DNA from: Porites lobata | Lineage: Eukaryota; Cnidaria; Anthozoa; Scleractinia; Poritidae | Assembly: GCA_942486035.1 (NCBI GenBank) | Contig: CALNXK010000311.1 | Span: 217,501 to 281,500, forward strand | Direction: 5' to 3' | Length of the DNA stretch: 64,000 nt | Shown here: one piece after another, positions 15,201-26,165 of the stretch | How positions within the stretch are numbered: the stretch's first letter is position 1 | Layout: every line of letters starts with the position of its first letter | Notes under the pieces: generated by a model | Seen by the model: the letters and a program-made list of their open reading frames with translations, nothing else | Databases searched by the model: none | Told to the model about the DNA's origin: nothing | Position numbers and translations under genes: made by a program

Positions 15201-18200
15201 AAGAGACGGGGTACTTTCTATGACATGCGCATGTATGGAATTAACTGATGGATGATGTTTTGATCTTGCGTGTAGGTTAACACTTCCCAAGCTGCTGGAA
15301 CAGTGTGCACAGGGTTTGTTTACCATTGTCTTTAGTAGCAGGCCAACTTCACTTAGTATTGATAGGATTAGCAATACTTAAGAGCTAGACGGCATCTCTA
15401 GTAACAAAACTCTATTTTTAATTATCAGTATAACATTGAACATTTGTTTGTAATAATTATTTTTATTTCTTTTATCTTTTGCAAACAGGATGGGTCAATA
15501 ATGTCGTCTTCACAAGTTGCTTAGAATCGCAGGTATGGACGGACACTCTCCAACTGAGTCGCTACCTTAACTCTTACTTTCCTTATAATTAACCGTAGAA
15601 AGGGCAAAGTACGGAATAACTTTCCTTTGTATGAACACATGACTGGAATAGGTTATTTCGGAGTTCCAAATACTCTCACTTTCAAAACGAAACGTTAAGC
15701 GCAAAACCTTTCTTGTAAAAGTGAGTTTTATTTGCCTGAGAATAAAACATCATTTTCATATCAATGGCTACGTACCTAGCCTCGCTATGAAAAAGAGGCT
15801 TGGAGCAACTAAGAAAGGGCCTATTCATTCGTGGACTAAATAGGACCTCCTTGCACTGCGTAATGAATACTGACGCAGGAAAGTAGTGCTGGACCATATC
15901 TTCAAAATCGTCGCGGCGCGGCTTGCTCCGTTACAGAAATCACCGTTCTCGTGTGTGAACTGAAGCCCTATCCGATATGGTTTTCGTGCCGACGTAAGAG
16001 CTATAGCTTAAGTGAACAACTTACTATTTGGGAATGTGCACTTGTAGTTTATCATGTTTTCAGTTACATTTATGCCTCTGCTGTTGAACATTTAAATAAC
16101 AGGCTCTACCAACGTCCTCGTCGTTTTGTTTGGTTGGTTATCAAATAGCCACGTAAGCACTTATTCAATATCTCAACTTTTATTTCGCAGAATACTCAGC
16201 TAAGTCTGATTCAGAAGCTTGTCAGAGCTTGTAATCCTGATGTGGCGTTTATTCTTGCTAAAGGGGGAGAAGTCACAAGGTAATAATGAGCGGCAGAAAC
16301 TCTTTTGTCTCTCTTGCCTTTTTCACAGAGAAAATCAGAAGATTTGACAGAGATTGTTTTGTATGTGGCACAAAACCTCCGTAAATGTACAAGAGGAATA
16401 TCAAGATTACTCCGACATTTTTCGCGATGGCGATCTCGTGGAAGGAAATTCGTTGAACTAAGCAGTTACAAGATGTCTGTGAACGTGCGCATTTACGGAG
16501 GGAATATAGACATTGAGAGATTTGACTAACTTAAGCGCAGTCTGTACAAAGTTTAAAGCTTTCAGCGATGAAACACTTTTCATAATTATAACGCTTAGTT
16601 TAGAGAAACGTAAATTTCACGTTCAAAGGAGGAGGATACAAAGCATTGTGAATAAATAGAATCAAGTACATCAGTACTGAGAGACGCACGATCTCAAGGT
16701 GTAGAGGGATCGTTAGCCGGGCTGGGGGAGGTTGGAGTTTCTCGAGGAGTTTGTAATGAGTTTGGTTTGTGTTTGGTTTTTAGGACGCCTGATGTAGAGT
16801 TAATTCTGTCGGACAGAGCCTTTGATGAGGACGAGATGGCTCAGAAGAGACTGCTGATGTGTCCAGGCTGGTTAGTCAGTTTACTCTTGCTTTACTTAGC
16901 CCCATACATCAAAGCCGGGCGACCATCAGCAATTAATCCCATTCTTTTCTCACGATCACAAGCGAACCTGAGTAACTTAAGGATTCTCGATCCATCTCTT
17001 GCACTGAAGGCGAGTCTGGACATGGTTATGATTGCCCTGCTCAAAAGTAAACTCAAACTCAGAAAACTTTAGTTCAAAACGTCGTTTCCGGTTATTACAG
17101 CTCTTGTTTTCTTTCAGGTCTTTGGGGTGGTTTTCCTCGGGAGAATCAGAACTACTCGTTAATGAGGTGAGATTATCACGCAAACGTTTGATTCTCAACT
17201 TGTTTTGGTGAAGTTGGACGATTTCAATCTGAAATGGATCTTTCCTGTTTAGATTTCAATATCATTCTATGGGCCATTCCACAAGCCGAGATTTGTCTCC
17301 AATCTTAAAGGTAAGAGTCTGTTAGCTCAGCTTACATACAGACCACGGCACACACAGTCTGTTTATTTCTTCAAAAGACGACTTTTTTTGCCTTGAATTT
17401 TGTCTCTCAGTCTCACTATTGATTTTTATGAAGTGGCGACGTCTGATATTTCAGTTTCATTTTCTTTATTGGCTGGAGGTTTTAAATAGCGATACGATGG
17501 TTTTATGCTCACACAACTTGGAACAACCTTTCAGATCTATTCATTATTGACTTAGTGTCTTTTTTAAAAATAAAACAACATGAAATGGAAAAGAGATAAA
17601 AAGGGATCTAAATTTTATATGCACCTTGTTATTACAGGGCAAGACTTAGGTGAAGTTTGTCCAAGACTTGAGTGAAAAAGGGAGTATGGCAACTTATATG
17701 GCAATCTTGCGATTGCCACGTGCGTGCTATCAAAGCACAACTACAATAGGTTGTTAAGTACTGACTTTTGTAATTTGTGTACTTCAAATAAACAGCACTT
17801 CACAGTCCCATATCATATAAAGGAATACGCGAATCAGGTCAGTCAATCTGAAGTTTCTTCTCATTTTATTGTGTAAATTGGATAACACGTACAGACTCAT
17901 GGAGTTAATTTCAAGCAAAAAACAAAACAACTTACAAAATGGTTCGCATCTAAGGGATTTCTTGTCTTCCGTCGATTTCTGTCCTCTCTCACACTTGTGT
18001 ATGACCACTTCATCTTCCTTGACTCGAAAGGGATGGGGAATATTTGCATTTTGAGTTCGTTTTCTAACATCTATTCTGTTGTGTTTAGGAGCAATTCACA
18101 GTCTGCGAGGGCACGTCTGTTTTTCAGGTAATACGATTTGGCCCTTCTGTTTCATGTTTGTTTATTTTTTTCTATGACCGTTTAAAATATCTACTGCATG

Positions 18201-20000
18201 ACGCTGATGTATTTTTGAGGTACTGAACCAAAGACATCTGATTATTCAATAGTGAGATTAAGATTCACGTTTACGCCAAACGGCAAACGTGAATTTGTAC
18301 CACGTGACCAAGTTTTCCCCTCAATTGTCGTTTACTGTTTATTACTTCTACACAAAAATAAAAAGTTTCACGCCAGTTTTATCCGAAGAATTGTTCTGGA
18401 CAGTTTTATCTGCTTATTTTCTATTCTGAGAAATTCTCAACTTGAATCTGACGTTTGCCGTAAGCGTGAATCTTTATCTCTCTAATCTTTCTAATAACCT
18501 GGGTGAAACGGGAAACCAGGGGAAAAGGGAATTATTTTTAGTCAGATGAATTGTACAGCATTTTTTAAATCACTTTTGGTAATCTTTATACTCCCTGTAA
18601 AGGTCTGGCAACTTATATTTTCACTTGATTCGACGTTGGCTTTGATTTCTTTCCATACACGTTCCTCTTTTGCGACAATAACTTTCACATGAAATTTACT
18701 ACCTCACCACCACCTCTTCCTTGAATGTCCAAATGCTTTTACAGTGACTCTCAGTCCAAATGCAGTTTCATTTCCTTTCACTCACTTTGCATTGAGTCCG
18801 CAGTCTTGTCATTCGTTATATCTTTAGTTTTTATTTTTAAGCTAACTGATAAGGAGTATGAATTGCTATTTTAACAGAAGAGGAGCCTCATAAGGAAGTA
18901 CGTGTCCAGTGGGTCCGCCTGAGTGGAGTGCTGAGAATGAACCCATTAGATAGCACCGCCATTCCCAGACCTCCCTCTGCCGCTGCACAACGGAATGGCG
19001 CCACACACAAAGTTAACGAGTACTGCATCATTTTTGTGGGATTTAACCTTCAGGAACAGAACTTGAAAGATTGGCTTAAAACGTGCTGTAAACCGGTGTG
19101 TGATTGAATGTCTTGGTATTTTTAACATGAACAACCACTGAACCAGTTCGTTGTAATTTCTTTTAAGTAACGAAGTAATGAAGTTGTCCACCAACCCTGA
19201 ATAGTCTCAAGTCCAATTTCAAGTGACGGGCTCTGATACCTGTTTGGCTGACGTTTGTGTTACAATAACTTTTAGGCCCCCAAGAAGCAGAAGTTGAAAA
19301 CGCGCAAGGATCTGTCGGACAAAGAGGTTTCAGAAATAAACGTAAGTACCCAGTAGGTCAGATTACTTTACTTTTCTCTGCACGTAAGTTTCTGGTGGAA
19401 TTCAGAAGGATCATTCGCGATCCATGGCGACGCTGGTTCGTTAAATCCGGGACCTCTGAGAAGAAGATTCCTTCCTGAAAGGCTCTTGACACCAATTTCG
19501 GTGCTTGTCGTACGTGGCTCCGCATGTAAGGAAGGTTCAGTTCAACCAGCACGAAGTGTATTGTTCGTGGTTTTCTACTATACGTTAGGACATTGGAAGA
19601 AGTAAAATGGATCTTGCTTCTCGGTTTTCCTTTAGTACGCTTTTGGTTTGTTGTAAATTTCCCACCTCTTTCAGAGATTGTCGTAGGCGCTTTTGCTGCC
19701 TCGCCGCGCCCGAGCCTTTATTTTTTCTGGGCACTGATTAACACTTTGAGTATTAATACGACTGTTATGAGATAAGTGATCGCGGGTGTTTTGGTTTTCC
19801 CAGGCTAAACACAGATTGGATCCTTTGCCACCAGGCTGGTTCTACAATGGCTCTAATTACGTCAGTCTTACAGGAGAGAAGGAGTTTCACCATCCACGTA
19901 TCCTCTGCACGTCGCATTATTTATTATGCTTATTCTTCTTCATTAATACCAATCACTTCTTCTTTTTCTTGAAAATATAGTGCATGCATTGTTTCCTTGA
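277..20000 (+). CDS. DNAAF9: DNAAF9 (C20orf194/Shulin-like) dynein assembly factor homologue, 5' end missing
   Basis: 34 exons with matching phases give 943 residues plus stop: 277-354, 1581-1645, 2616-2652, 3371-3426, 4060-4204, 5439-5566, 5945-6029, 6101-6222, 6386-6431, 7870-7981, 8452-8522, 8629-8679, 9752-9839, 10039-10142, 10503-10710, 11036-11060, 11444-11530, 12411-12531, 12663-12751, 12949-12978, 13072-13124, 13893-13995, 14459-14584, 15276-15313, 15489-15532, 16191-16279, 16784-16870, 17118-17166, 17253-17310, 18089-18127, 18878-19095, 19276-19341, 19804-19897, 19981-20000. Family blocks recognised from memory: SYFAHG, YVLLGTHSS, CARTYF, LGSVVFGES, LPPGWFYNGSNYVSLTGEK. The family packages and delivers axonemal outer-arm dynein with ARL3 (established knowledge). 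About 200 N-terminal residues lie upstream of the window. Exon 19 holds a P-loop-like GVPGSGKDS whose usual S/T is D. The first base of exon 3 and the 20-base last exon (ending HALFP) are the least certain. Confidence 0.85.
483..1272. repeat. Inverted pair with a nested small palindrome
   Basis: GCAGTGGTTTCTCCAGGGCAG, TATGCTACAC (about 488-525) is mirrored at about 1208-1262 by GTGTAGCATCTGGCCTGGAG, AAACCA and the AGTGGTTTCTCTC block. Inside, AACCTGAGATCAGGCTCTA at 955 pairs with GGGCCTGATCTCAGGTTA at 1064. This looks like an old element with a second inserted in it, within a DNAAF9 intron. Confidence 0.5.
2953..3028. mobile_element. 76-bp TAGCCTG miniature inverted-repeat element
   Basis: A hairpin: TAGCCTGCGAAAACATCCGT at the left and ACGGATGTTTTCGCAGGCTA at the right, pairing without mismatch over about 25 bp. 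Direct repeats CTCGTTAAA flank it at 2944-2952 and 3029-3037, a perfect 9-bp target duplication. It shares TAGCCTG ends with the 1.15-kb element at 41417. Located in a DNAAF9 intron. Confidence 0.8.
4790..4937 (+). repeat. Minisatellite of GACCGCTAAGCTTGTGG units
   Basis: About eight imperfect copies of GACCGCTAAGCTTGTGG with variants (GGCCGCTTGACCGCTAAGCT) follow each other. The unit is about 17-26 bp. It lies in the intron between DNAAF9 exons 4060-4204 and 5439-5566. Confidence 0.7.
7162..7763. mobile_element. Non-autonomous pogo/Tigger-type (Tc1/mariner) element
   Basis: A 602-bp element begins CAGTCGACTCCCGATAACTC and ends with the near complement GTTATCGGGAGTCGACTG, flanked by TA (7160-7161, 7764-7765). 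Internal sub-copies of GTTCGAGTTATCG repeat the end sequence. No transposase frame. It lies in DNAAF9 between exons 6386-6431 and 7870-7981. CAG ends with TA duplication fit pogo-like families. Confidence 0.85.
8868..8946. repeat. Hairpin repeat in a DNAAF9 intron
   Basis: GTATGATCTGAAGAATTATG, TAGATGGCGG pairs with CCGAGATCTACATAATTATT, CAGATCGTAC; the inner GAGGGTG/CACCCTC also pairs. Confidence 0.75.
8990..9104. repeat. 115-bp perfect-arm inverted repeat
   Basis: GTGGTTCAATTTTATCCTTG continuing to TTTTCTTTTGTTTT returns as its exact complement ending GATAAAATTGAACCAC, around a spacer of about 35 bp. A much older relative is visible at about 56480-56600, with ATTATCCTTTGCTCAAATTT and AACCAAGGAAAAAATTGAAAC. 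Confidence 0.8.
13188..13205. repeat. Poly-G tract in a DNAAF9 intron
   Basis: About 18 consecutive G with a GGGGTCGGGAGGAAGGG lead-in. A similar G run is at 59040-59053 in a YKT6 intron. Confidence 0.8.
14680..14750. repeat. Short hairpin repeat (CCTCGTTCCCAGGGT family)
   Basis: CCTCGTTCCCAGGGTACTCA, CCCTACTCGTC pairs with GACGAATAGGGTAGAACCCT, GTGAACGAGG. Half copies of ACCCTGGGAACGAGGT flank the long-TIR element near 48195 and 49730, so this is a dispersed motif. Confidence 0.6.
18252..18486. repeat. Dispersed inverted-repeat element, copy 1
   Basis: Starts GAGATTAAGATTCACGTTTA, ends with TTTGCCGTAAGCGTGAATCT, and holds ACCACGTGACCAAGTTTTCC and CAACTTGAATCTGACGTTTG. The same blocks occur inverted at 40764-41005 in a GT8 intron. 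Ends are partly complementary (MITE-like). Confidence 0.7.
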
Positions 20001-21220
20001 GAAAAAGGTAAATCGATAAAATCGTATTGTTAAACCATGAATCAAACTACACTAATCGATTAATCAAGACGGCTTGTAAGAAACAATGGAGATTTCAGCG
20101 TTAGTTGTTTTCCTTAACTTGCAGTTAGTGCTTGATTCATTTTTAGACAGTTATCTGTTAAATATCAACGAGAACATAGAGAAACAAAACATAGAGGCCA
20201 ACAATCGACAAGCAGTTGATATCTTTACGAGGCCCAGTAGCGGCTCATGAGCAACAAAAATAAAAAATGGAGGACATACTTTTGTGGTTATAATGTCCGG
20301 CCGCCGGCCGATTCCAGGCGTTCAGATAGGGGGAAGTTAAGTGTTAACGATATCGCTTTATTAAAGCGAACGACGATAGTGTGTCATGTCATCTAATCTG
20401 TTTGCAGTTCAAAGATATAAAAGCATTTAAAATTAAGTTATATTGGTGTGTAAATCGTGTGAATTGAGAGTTTGTGGCGCATCTGTTAAGAGAAAACCCG
20501 TAAAATTCGAGACTGTTTTCGGTAGTTTTCTTCGCTCTTTTGAGAAAGTATTCAGTATTTTTTTAATATTTGTCGTTGTAAAAAGATGATGTTGTGCATT
20601 TGTACGTTTGTATGTTTAACACTTTCTAGTATCAAAACGGCCGCAGAAGTAGATTCATTAACCGGCATTGTTTTCAGTGATTTCATTCACAATTATTAAC
20701 AACACTCAACTTTCGCGCTCATATGCGTAGTTAAGATGTCCAATGCTAATGTAAAGTTCCAACCCAAAACTCTTTGCATTTTCCTTGGCTCTATTCTTGA
20801 AGTCGGAATGAATAATTAACCTGGAAAAAGATCAGAAGATTCGTTTTCTTTTCCAGCCTTGTTTTTCTTACCTTCAATTTTATTTATTTGATATCCCCTT
20901 AAAGTTTACAGCTCAAAAACAGTTCTCCTTATTTGTCTCTTGGAACTAAAAGTTGTAAATTAAGACAGTGTGAGTTATTTATTAAACGGTTGTCAACTGA
21001 CAAGTGCTCTTCTTGGTGCCCATCTCAGCTTGTCACTTTTAAAGAGAATAAACTTCTTGTTTTACACAACAGTCGTTTCGCAAATTATAAAAAGCCGTAC
21101 TATTTTTGGGAAGGTGTTGCCAAGTCTTATAAAATGTGGAAGCAATTTTGTAAAGTCTATGTACTTCAACTTTGGCCGGGGTGGGGGGAGTACTTTATCA
21201 GTGAACAAATGACTATTAGT
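20001..21220. other. Intergenic stretch after DNAAF9, no gene seen
   Basis: It contains the likely DNAAF9 3' UTR (AAAAATAAAA near 20260 is a possible poly(A) signal) and AT-rich sequence. The 111-residue frame at 20933-21268 has no recognisable motif or splice context. Nothing else supported. Confidence 0.4.
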
Positions 21221-21376
21221 AAAATCCAACTAGTGGTCTATTATCAATGCTGTGTTCTGATTGGTTGAGCTACTACTAGGCTATATGTTATAGCCCACTA
21301 GTAGCGATAAGCGCCGGCGATAAGCGTCTAGCTTTAACCAGTTAAAATTTTTTGGTTCTTGATATTTTTGACCAAC

Positions 21377-21389
<13 letters not shown>

Positions 21390-21417
<28 letters not shown>

Positions 21418-21725
21418 GGCCTCTGTTTCCGTTTTCATATCCCACATCCTATTAAACTCAATTTCCAAATCTTTATGCTTGGACAACTTCTCTATGAATT
21501 TTGCTGAGGTGTCACTTTCAGATGGAACTGCCATGTCAATGAGCATACACCTTCTTTCTTCCTTGTCTTCGACCACAATGTCAGGTCTGTTGGCTTTTAT
21601 TTCCCCGAAGTGTGTGCACAGGCATATCCCAGCGTATTGTGGCCTCGCTGTTACTGTTGTTGGCTGGTGTTCATACCACTTCTCAGTTGTCTCGATTTCA
21701 CAACCTCTGCAGATCTTGCGATGAA
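21390..21725 (-). mobile_element. LINE C-terminal remnant (LIDMAVPSE motif)
   Basis: The minus strand continues from EKWYEHQPTTVT through RPDIVVEDKEERRCMLIDMA and VPSESDTSAKFIEKLSKHKD to LEIEFNRMWDM. This order (KWYEHQP, PDIVVEDK, LIDMAVP, EKLSKYKDLEIE, RMW) is characteristic of the tail of non-LTR retroelement polyproteins. The catalytic part is absent. Inverted copies of TCCAACTAGT flank it at about 21225 and 21372. Confidence 0.7.
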
Positions 21726-22335
21726 TGTATGCTGCTGTCTTGTTATGCAGATAAATTTACACTGTTTTCGCTAATACCAGGTACCCCTAGACAATGTTGT
21801 CAATGGACGTTTATTAGTTATGCGCATGCGTTGAGTCCTCTACAAAGAGTCCTTGGTCACTTCCTGAGGGACCTAGGTCCCATTGATGTGATAAAATGAT
21901 TTTGTTACTTTAATTTGTACTATCGTTATGTACAAGGAAGGAAACCTCCCCGGAGAGGGGAAGATTTAAAGGAAGTTTGGTTGGGGCTGTACTGCTGAAA
22001 CCCTTCGATTCTGACCCTGTTTAAGGCAAAATGCTTTAAGATTGCAACCCTGTTTAAACGCTAAATAGTGAAACTGAACTCTTTTTTAAGATTGAAGATT
22101 CCATAAACCTATATTATGCAGAGCGGCACATACCGAGTGAGCCAAACATGGAAGTCCCCCATCTCCTTCCCCCCGCAGAGTACGTGCGTCGATTTGTAAA
22201 CTCCCAAGGCGGAACAATTAGGCGGAACCATTTTTTCATATATGAAGGCGAAGAATCATACATTTGTTAATGACGACATATCGTCAAGACATCATGACTA
22301 ATTTCGGTTGCGTGCGTGACAGATCTACTGTGTAG

Positions 22336-22425
22336 TTTTGATGCTAAAGAACAATTTCACTACATTATCGTTCAAAAGTAATACTAAATTTTCAGTGATT
22401 CTTATATGACTCACATGTATACGGA
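22336..22425 (+). repeat. Direct repeat upstream of each exon-like leader segment, copy 1
   Basis: GATGCTAAAGAACAATTTCA through AAATTTTCAGTGATT to GACTCACATGTAT. A diverged direct copy lies at about 28725-28818. Confidence 0.6.
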
Positions 22426-22470
22426 TGCCCATAAGGGACACACAGCGTTTTTATTTTACTGCTTCTTTTA

Positions 22471-22576
22471 GTACCACTTTGATTGCGAGTTCAGGTATCT
22501 GATTATCTGGGGCTTAAGGTGTCCTCATGGTTCTCAGAACATGGCGGCGTGTAGCAAACGAGGCGACCTTGAGAAG
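22471..22576 (+). other. Candidate non-coding first exon or start of an unplaced short gene
   Basis: A pyrimidine tract and TTTTAG at 22470 and a consensus-like donor (GAGAAG then GTAGGC) at 22576 bound an exon-like stretch. It has ATG at 22541 in a good context (AACATGGCGG), giving MAACSKRGDLEK. It is not in phase with DNAAF9. Splicing to the exon-like piece at 28188-28253 would close the frame after VCNFLRT, which would make it an upstream ORF in a leader for the glycosyltransferase gene. I recognise no protein family. Confidence 0.25.
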
Positions 22577-22940
22577 GTAGGCTTATGAATATTGATTTAT
22601 GATAATATACTTATAAATATTACAGAAAAGAGTAAACTGAGCGCAGTCGAACAGTTGTTCTACATTTTTTGACCATGCAAAGCTATTATTTTGTTTTTCA
22701 CATAAATCCTCACATTTAAGCTTATTGTTCACGAGTTAAAACTGTTCGTGCAAGCTAAATCAAACCATGCTGCTAATGGTTTTCACATAAATACCTCTCA
22801 GTTATCGTACACTGATTGCTTTCATAATAATAGCAACTTTATTAACTGTTGTAAAAACAACTGCAATATGGTAATTATAGTTTCTCGCCATATACATACA
22901 TGAAGTTCTTAAACTAAAAGCAAAGGAGTTAGTTGAAAAA

Positions 22941-22946
22941 TATATC

Positions 22947-22977
<31 letters not shown>

Positions 22978-22978
22978 T
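22941..22978. repeat. (TA)n microsatellite
   Basis: A run of about 13 uninterrupted TA units inside a TA-rich stretch. Confidence 0.9.
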
Positions 22979-23389
22979 TATTAAAAACTGAATCATTGGA
23001 TAATGCAATTCTAGCATTTTGATTGGCTTAGCCGTTATGGTATATGAGCTAGAATCGCATAATTAAGTAAAATCTCGCATTCTGATTGGTTAACGAAGCG
23101 AGGTATTTAGTGTGGAATTGCGAGTTGGAAACGAGGCTAAGCGATATTGTTTCGCATCTACGTAACAACTATCGTCAAATTCTAACACAACAACATGCAA
23201 AAAAGGTTTTCTACAATGTCATTTTAAAATGTTTTCAAAACCATTCATTGTCACTTTTTGAAGAGTTAAAAACAAACAAAAGCGTTTTTTAAAGTGAGCC
23301 GGAGGTTCTTCCTTGTTTTGAACTGAACTACAGATTCTCGAAGAGACATAAAACCTCTTTCACTCGCGACAACCAGAAAACAAGAAAAT

Positions 23390-23632
23390 CCTGTGAACAC
23401 GGCCCAGAAAATGGCAATCCAAAGTTCAACCAAACAAAACGGAGAAACGACAACGGAGGAAGTGCCGGGGTCGATTGTCCCATATACAGAAGAAGAAATA
23501 AATACCTTCAAAGAGGACATGGCCCCTGAAAACACGAAAAAGAGTACGCCGCTTGCAATCGTCCTGAATCGTGGTACTTAGAAAAGTACAAAACAGAGCT
23601 GAACTTGAACAGCATTTCTAAAACATTTCAAG
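23390..23632 (+). pseudogene. Crypton/DUF3504-like tyrosine recombinase N-terminal fragment
   Basis: The frame NTAQKMAIQSSTKQNGETTT, then YTEEEINTFKEDMAPENTKK and STPLAIV, breaks by one base into ESWYLEKYKTELNLNSISKT and FQ, then meets a GTACTT donor-like site. The ENTKKST...W pattern resembles the start of Crypton-derived recombinase proteins, common in cnidarians (from memory). No catalytic core is seen. Could be one frameshifted exon or an isolated fragment. Confidence 0.35.
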
Positions 23633-24083
23633 GTACTTACCTTATGTCAATCGCGACGTTAAACATGTTAAACTTTCAGTGCTTTCGCTTGGACACTTGA
23701 TTTCTTTCCGTTTTGCCGCCGAAGAGGTAAAAGGTGTAAATTATTTTCCCTCTCGAGCAAATGACCAATTTGAAAAAAGACGTTCTACATAAACGGCTTC
23801 TAAATTCAGTAAAATACCTCTATTTATCCTTACGATTAGTGTGAAGCTTGTTTACATGTAGAAAAGTTTGAAAACAAATATAAAAACAAGCACAAGGTAC
23901 AAAAAAAGTTGTCGAAGGTTCAAACGTGTACGACTGACCTTGCTTCCTATTCGCTAACGCAATGACAGTTCTGACAGTTGACTTTGAAATGGCTTTCTGG
24001 AGCGCGCGCTCAGGATAAAAACAAACAATATTATTGCTGTTTTCTTTTTTTTTCTTCTGATTTTTATTCAATTATGCGATTCA

Positions 24084-24130
24084 AGGAAAATTCATTACCT
24101 GACTCGAGAATTCCACGTTAAATTGCACTT

Positions 24131-24178
<48 letters not shown>

Positions 24179-24228
24179 TTCGCGTGCAATTTAACGTGGA
24201 ATTCCCTCGTCAGGTAATGAATTTTCCT
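24084..24228. repeat. 145-bp near-perfect palindrome (hairpin MITE)
   Basis: AGGAAAATTCATTACCTGAC at the left and its exact complement at the right enclose complementary GAATTCCACGTTAAATTGCA and AAACCGATATCGCAC blocks. The loop is only about 15 bp. A transcript would form one long hairpin. Confidence 0.85.
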
Positions 24229-25059
24229 ATAATATACCATGTTCTCCATATATGGTCGGTGTACGCGTCAGTTTAAAATTGGAAGCTAGCTGAGATTTTT
24301 TTTCGCGAAGGATAGAACGGCGCCCGAAGCAAATCGTTTTAATTCATTTCTTAGAATACTAGAAATACAATTTCAACGAAAGAAAAAAGACAAAAACAAA
24401 CAAAAAAGCCACAAGAGCTTATTTGAAAGTTTGTCGAAAAACACATGAAAACACATGGAACTAAGGTACCTTGACCAGCTACGAAAGACGACAAGTGTTG
24501 TTTCTTCATGATCGCGAAGCCATTCTCCGATCGAGTCACTCGCCGATAGATAACTGCAGCTTGTTTATCCGACATCAAGAATATAAATCACAAGTAACCA
24601 GCTACAAATACAGGCTATGCAGCCATTCACTAGAGCAATCGAGGCGGCAGTATAGCTTTTTTTCTCGTTCAGCAAAACCAGCTTGTGGCTAAACAACTTC
24701 ATAACAAGCGACCGAGGTAATACCGGTAGTTTTTCTCCGTTGTTCTTACTTTTATAACTGCATCGAAAATCCAAATTCATAGTAATTTCGACGGCTGTCA
24801 CTTAAAAATTCCTTTCCTTCACATTATCTGCCAGGTTTTTTAAGCTGTTCTGCTGTGTAAAATCCTAGAATCACGATGAGTTTTTAAAAAACTAATGTTC
24901 ATCGCACGATGTTTTGATTTTTCATTCATGCAGTCTAGGCGAGTCCGTTCGCGCGTTGACAGTTTTGATAGACGTGTGACATGTCAATAGCGGAAGTCCC
25001 TTGTCTTTTCCGGTTTGTTCTAGTCGGGGCGATTCAACGAGATTTTGTGGGCGTTTTTA

Positions 25060-25122
25060 ATAAAACAATTATTCCACTCGGGCTTGTTGGATATGAAATG
25101 ATTATAGCCAACTCGGCGCTAT

Positions 25123-25161
<39 letters not shown>

Positions 25162-25185
25162 CCTCGTGGAATAATTGTTAAATAT
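25060..25185. repeat. Inverted-repeat MITE
   Basis: AACAATTATTCCACTCGGGC, then TTGTTGGATATGAAATGAT, pairs with ATCTCATATCCAACGCGCCC, then TCGTGGAATAATTGTT. The centre also pairs (TAGCCAACTCGGCG with CGCCTCGTTGGCTA). Confidence 0.8.
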
Positions 25186-25297
25186 ACACTCATTGTAAAA
25201 CATATCCATGACAAAACCATCCATTATACCTATCAGCTTCTATCAGCATCTAAAATTTAAAAAAAGTTTCTTTAAAATGTTTCTAAAAAGAGAAAGA

Positions 25298-25985
25298 TTA
25301 ATTTGGGCAAGCTTTAACGTTTTCCATCTGTAAATCTGAGTCAACCAAGTCTAGCTGTCGTCTTCTGGATCTTGAGCCTCTCAAGCATGGTATCGCTGAG
25401 CGTATGACGGCGAAAGACACTTCAGCTCTTATCCAGGAAATTGCTCTTGAGTAACTTTGTCCTTTCTTATTTGCGATCAGCCTTGCAAGGCTGCTGTCGT
25501 ACTTAACACACTCATCCGCCATTCCGCCTGTGGTCGTGAAAACTAGAGGAGTGAACGTTCCCTATTCGATCTCTTCCGCATACTGCCTCTTCTTCTCGTT
25601 CTCGTGTTTCTTGTAGATTTCCTTAGAAGTCAAGTCTGTGTAAGAGTCTGCATTGGGGTAATACACCCGAACACTGACAAATGCAGATCTCTGTCTCTCC
25701 CAAAAGCCTCGAGTTAGCGCCATGATTTATTGTCTCCCCAGTGACATCCTGAAGGACTGGTTCTACTTCCACTTCATTACAGACCATCCTTAGCATCTCT
25801 GTTTCCAAGTCGCGCAGTTCGTTATGGCGCTGGATAATGAACCCGCCGCGCTGACACACCATTGCGTGATCCACGCTAAATCCATCACCGCATGCGCAGA
25901 TCGTGGGCGTGTCCGTTATATCCCAGTCGTACCGTAACTTGATTGCATCTCTAAATTCCTTCTTATTCAGGTTGTTCACTTATTG
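25298..25985 (-). mobile_element. Decayed LINE open reading frame, C-terminal part
   Basis: The minus strand reads [20 protein letters not shown], a CxC...HAMVCQRGG segment ([15 protein letters not shown]), [20 protein letters not shown] and [11 protein letters not shown], then after frame breaks MADECVKYDSSLARLIANKK and AISWIRAEVSFAVIRSAIPC, LRGSRSRRR. These match, from memory, the C-terminal end of a retroelement reverse transcriptase ORF common in cnidarian genomes. Several frameshifts separate the blocks. No active copy. Confidence 0.7.
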
Positions 25986-26165
25986 CTTATTGTTCGTAAG
26001 AATGGATCACGAAATCCTTTTGCTCTTGGTTGATGGATGTTTTTTTTTTATAAATAATAGCCCGAATGAACACAGGCTTTTATTGGTATATTGGAGCTAA
26101 CTTGGGGAAGATGTGCTTCCTTCAGGTCCTTCAGGGTTTAACTAATACTTATGCTCGAGACACGA

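Noticed and set aside
16305..16529. 74-residue Arg/Ser-rich frame
   Set aside because: Lies in an intron between two phase-matched DNAAF9 exons, with no acceptor or donor in the needed phase.
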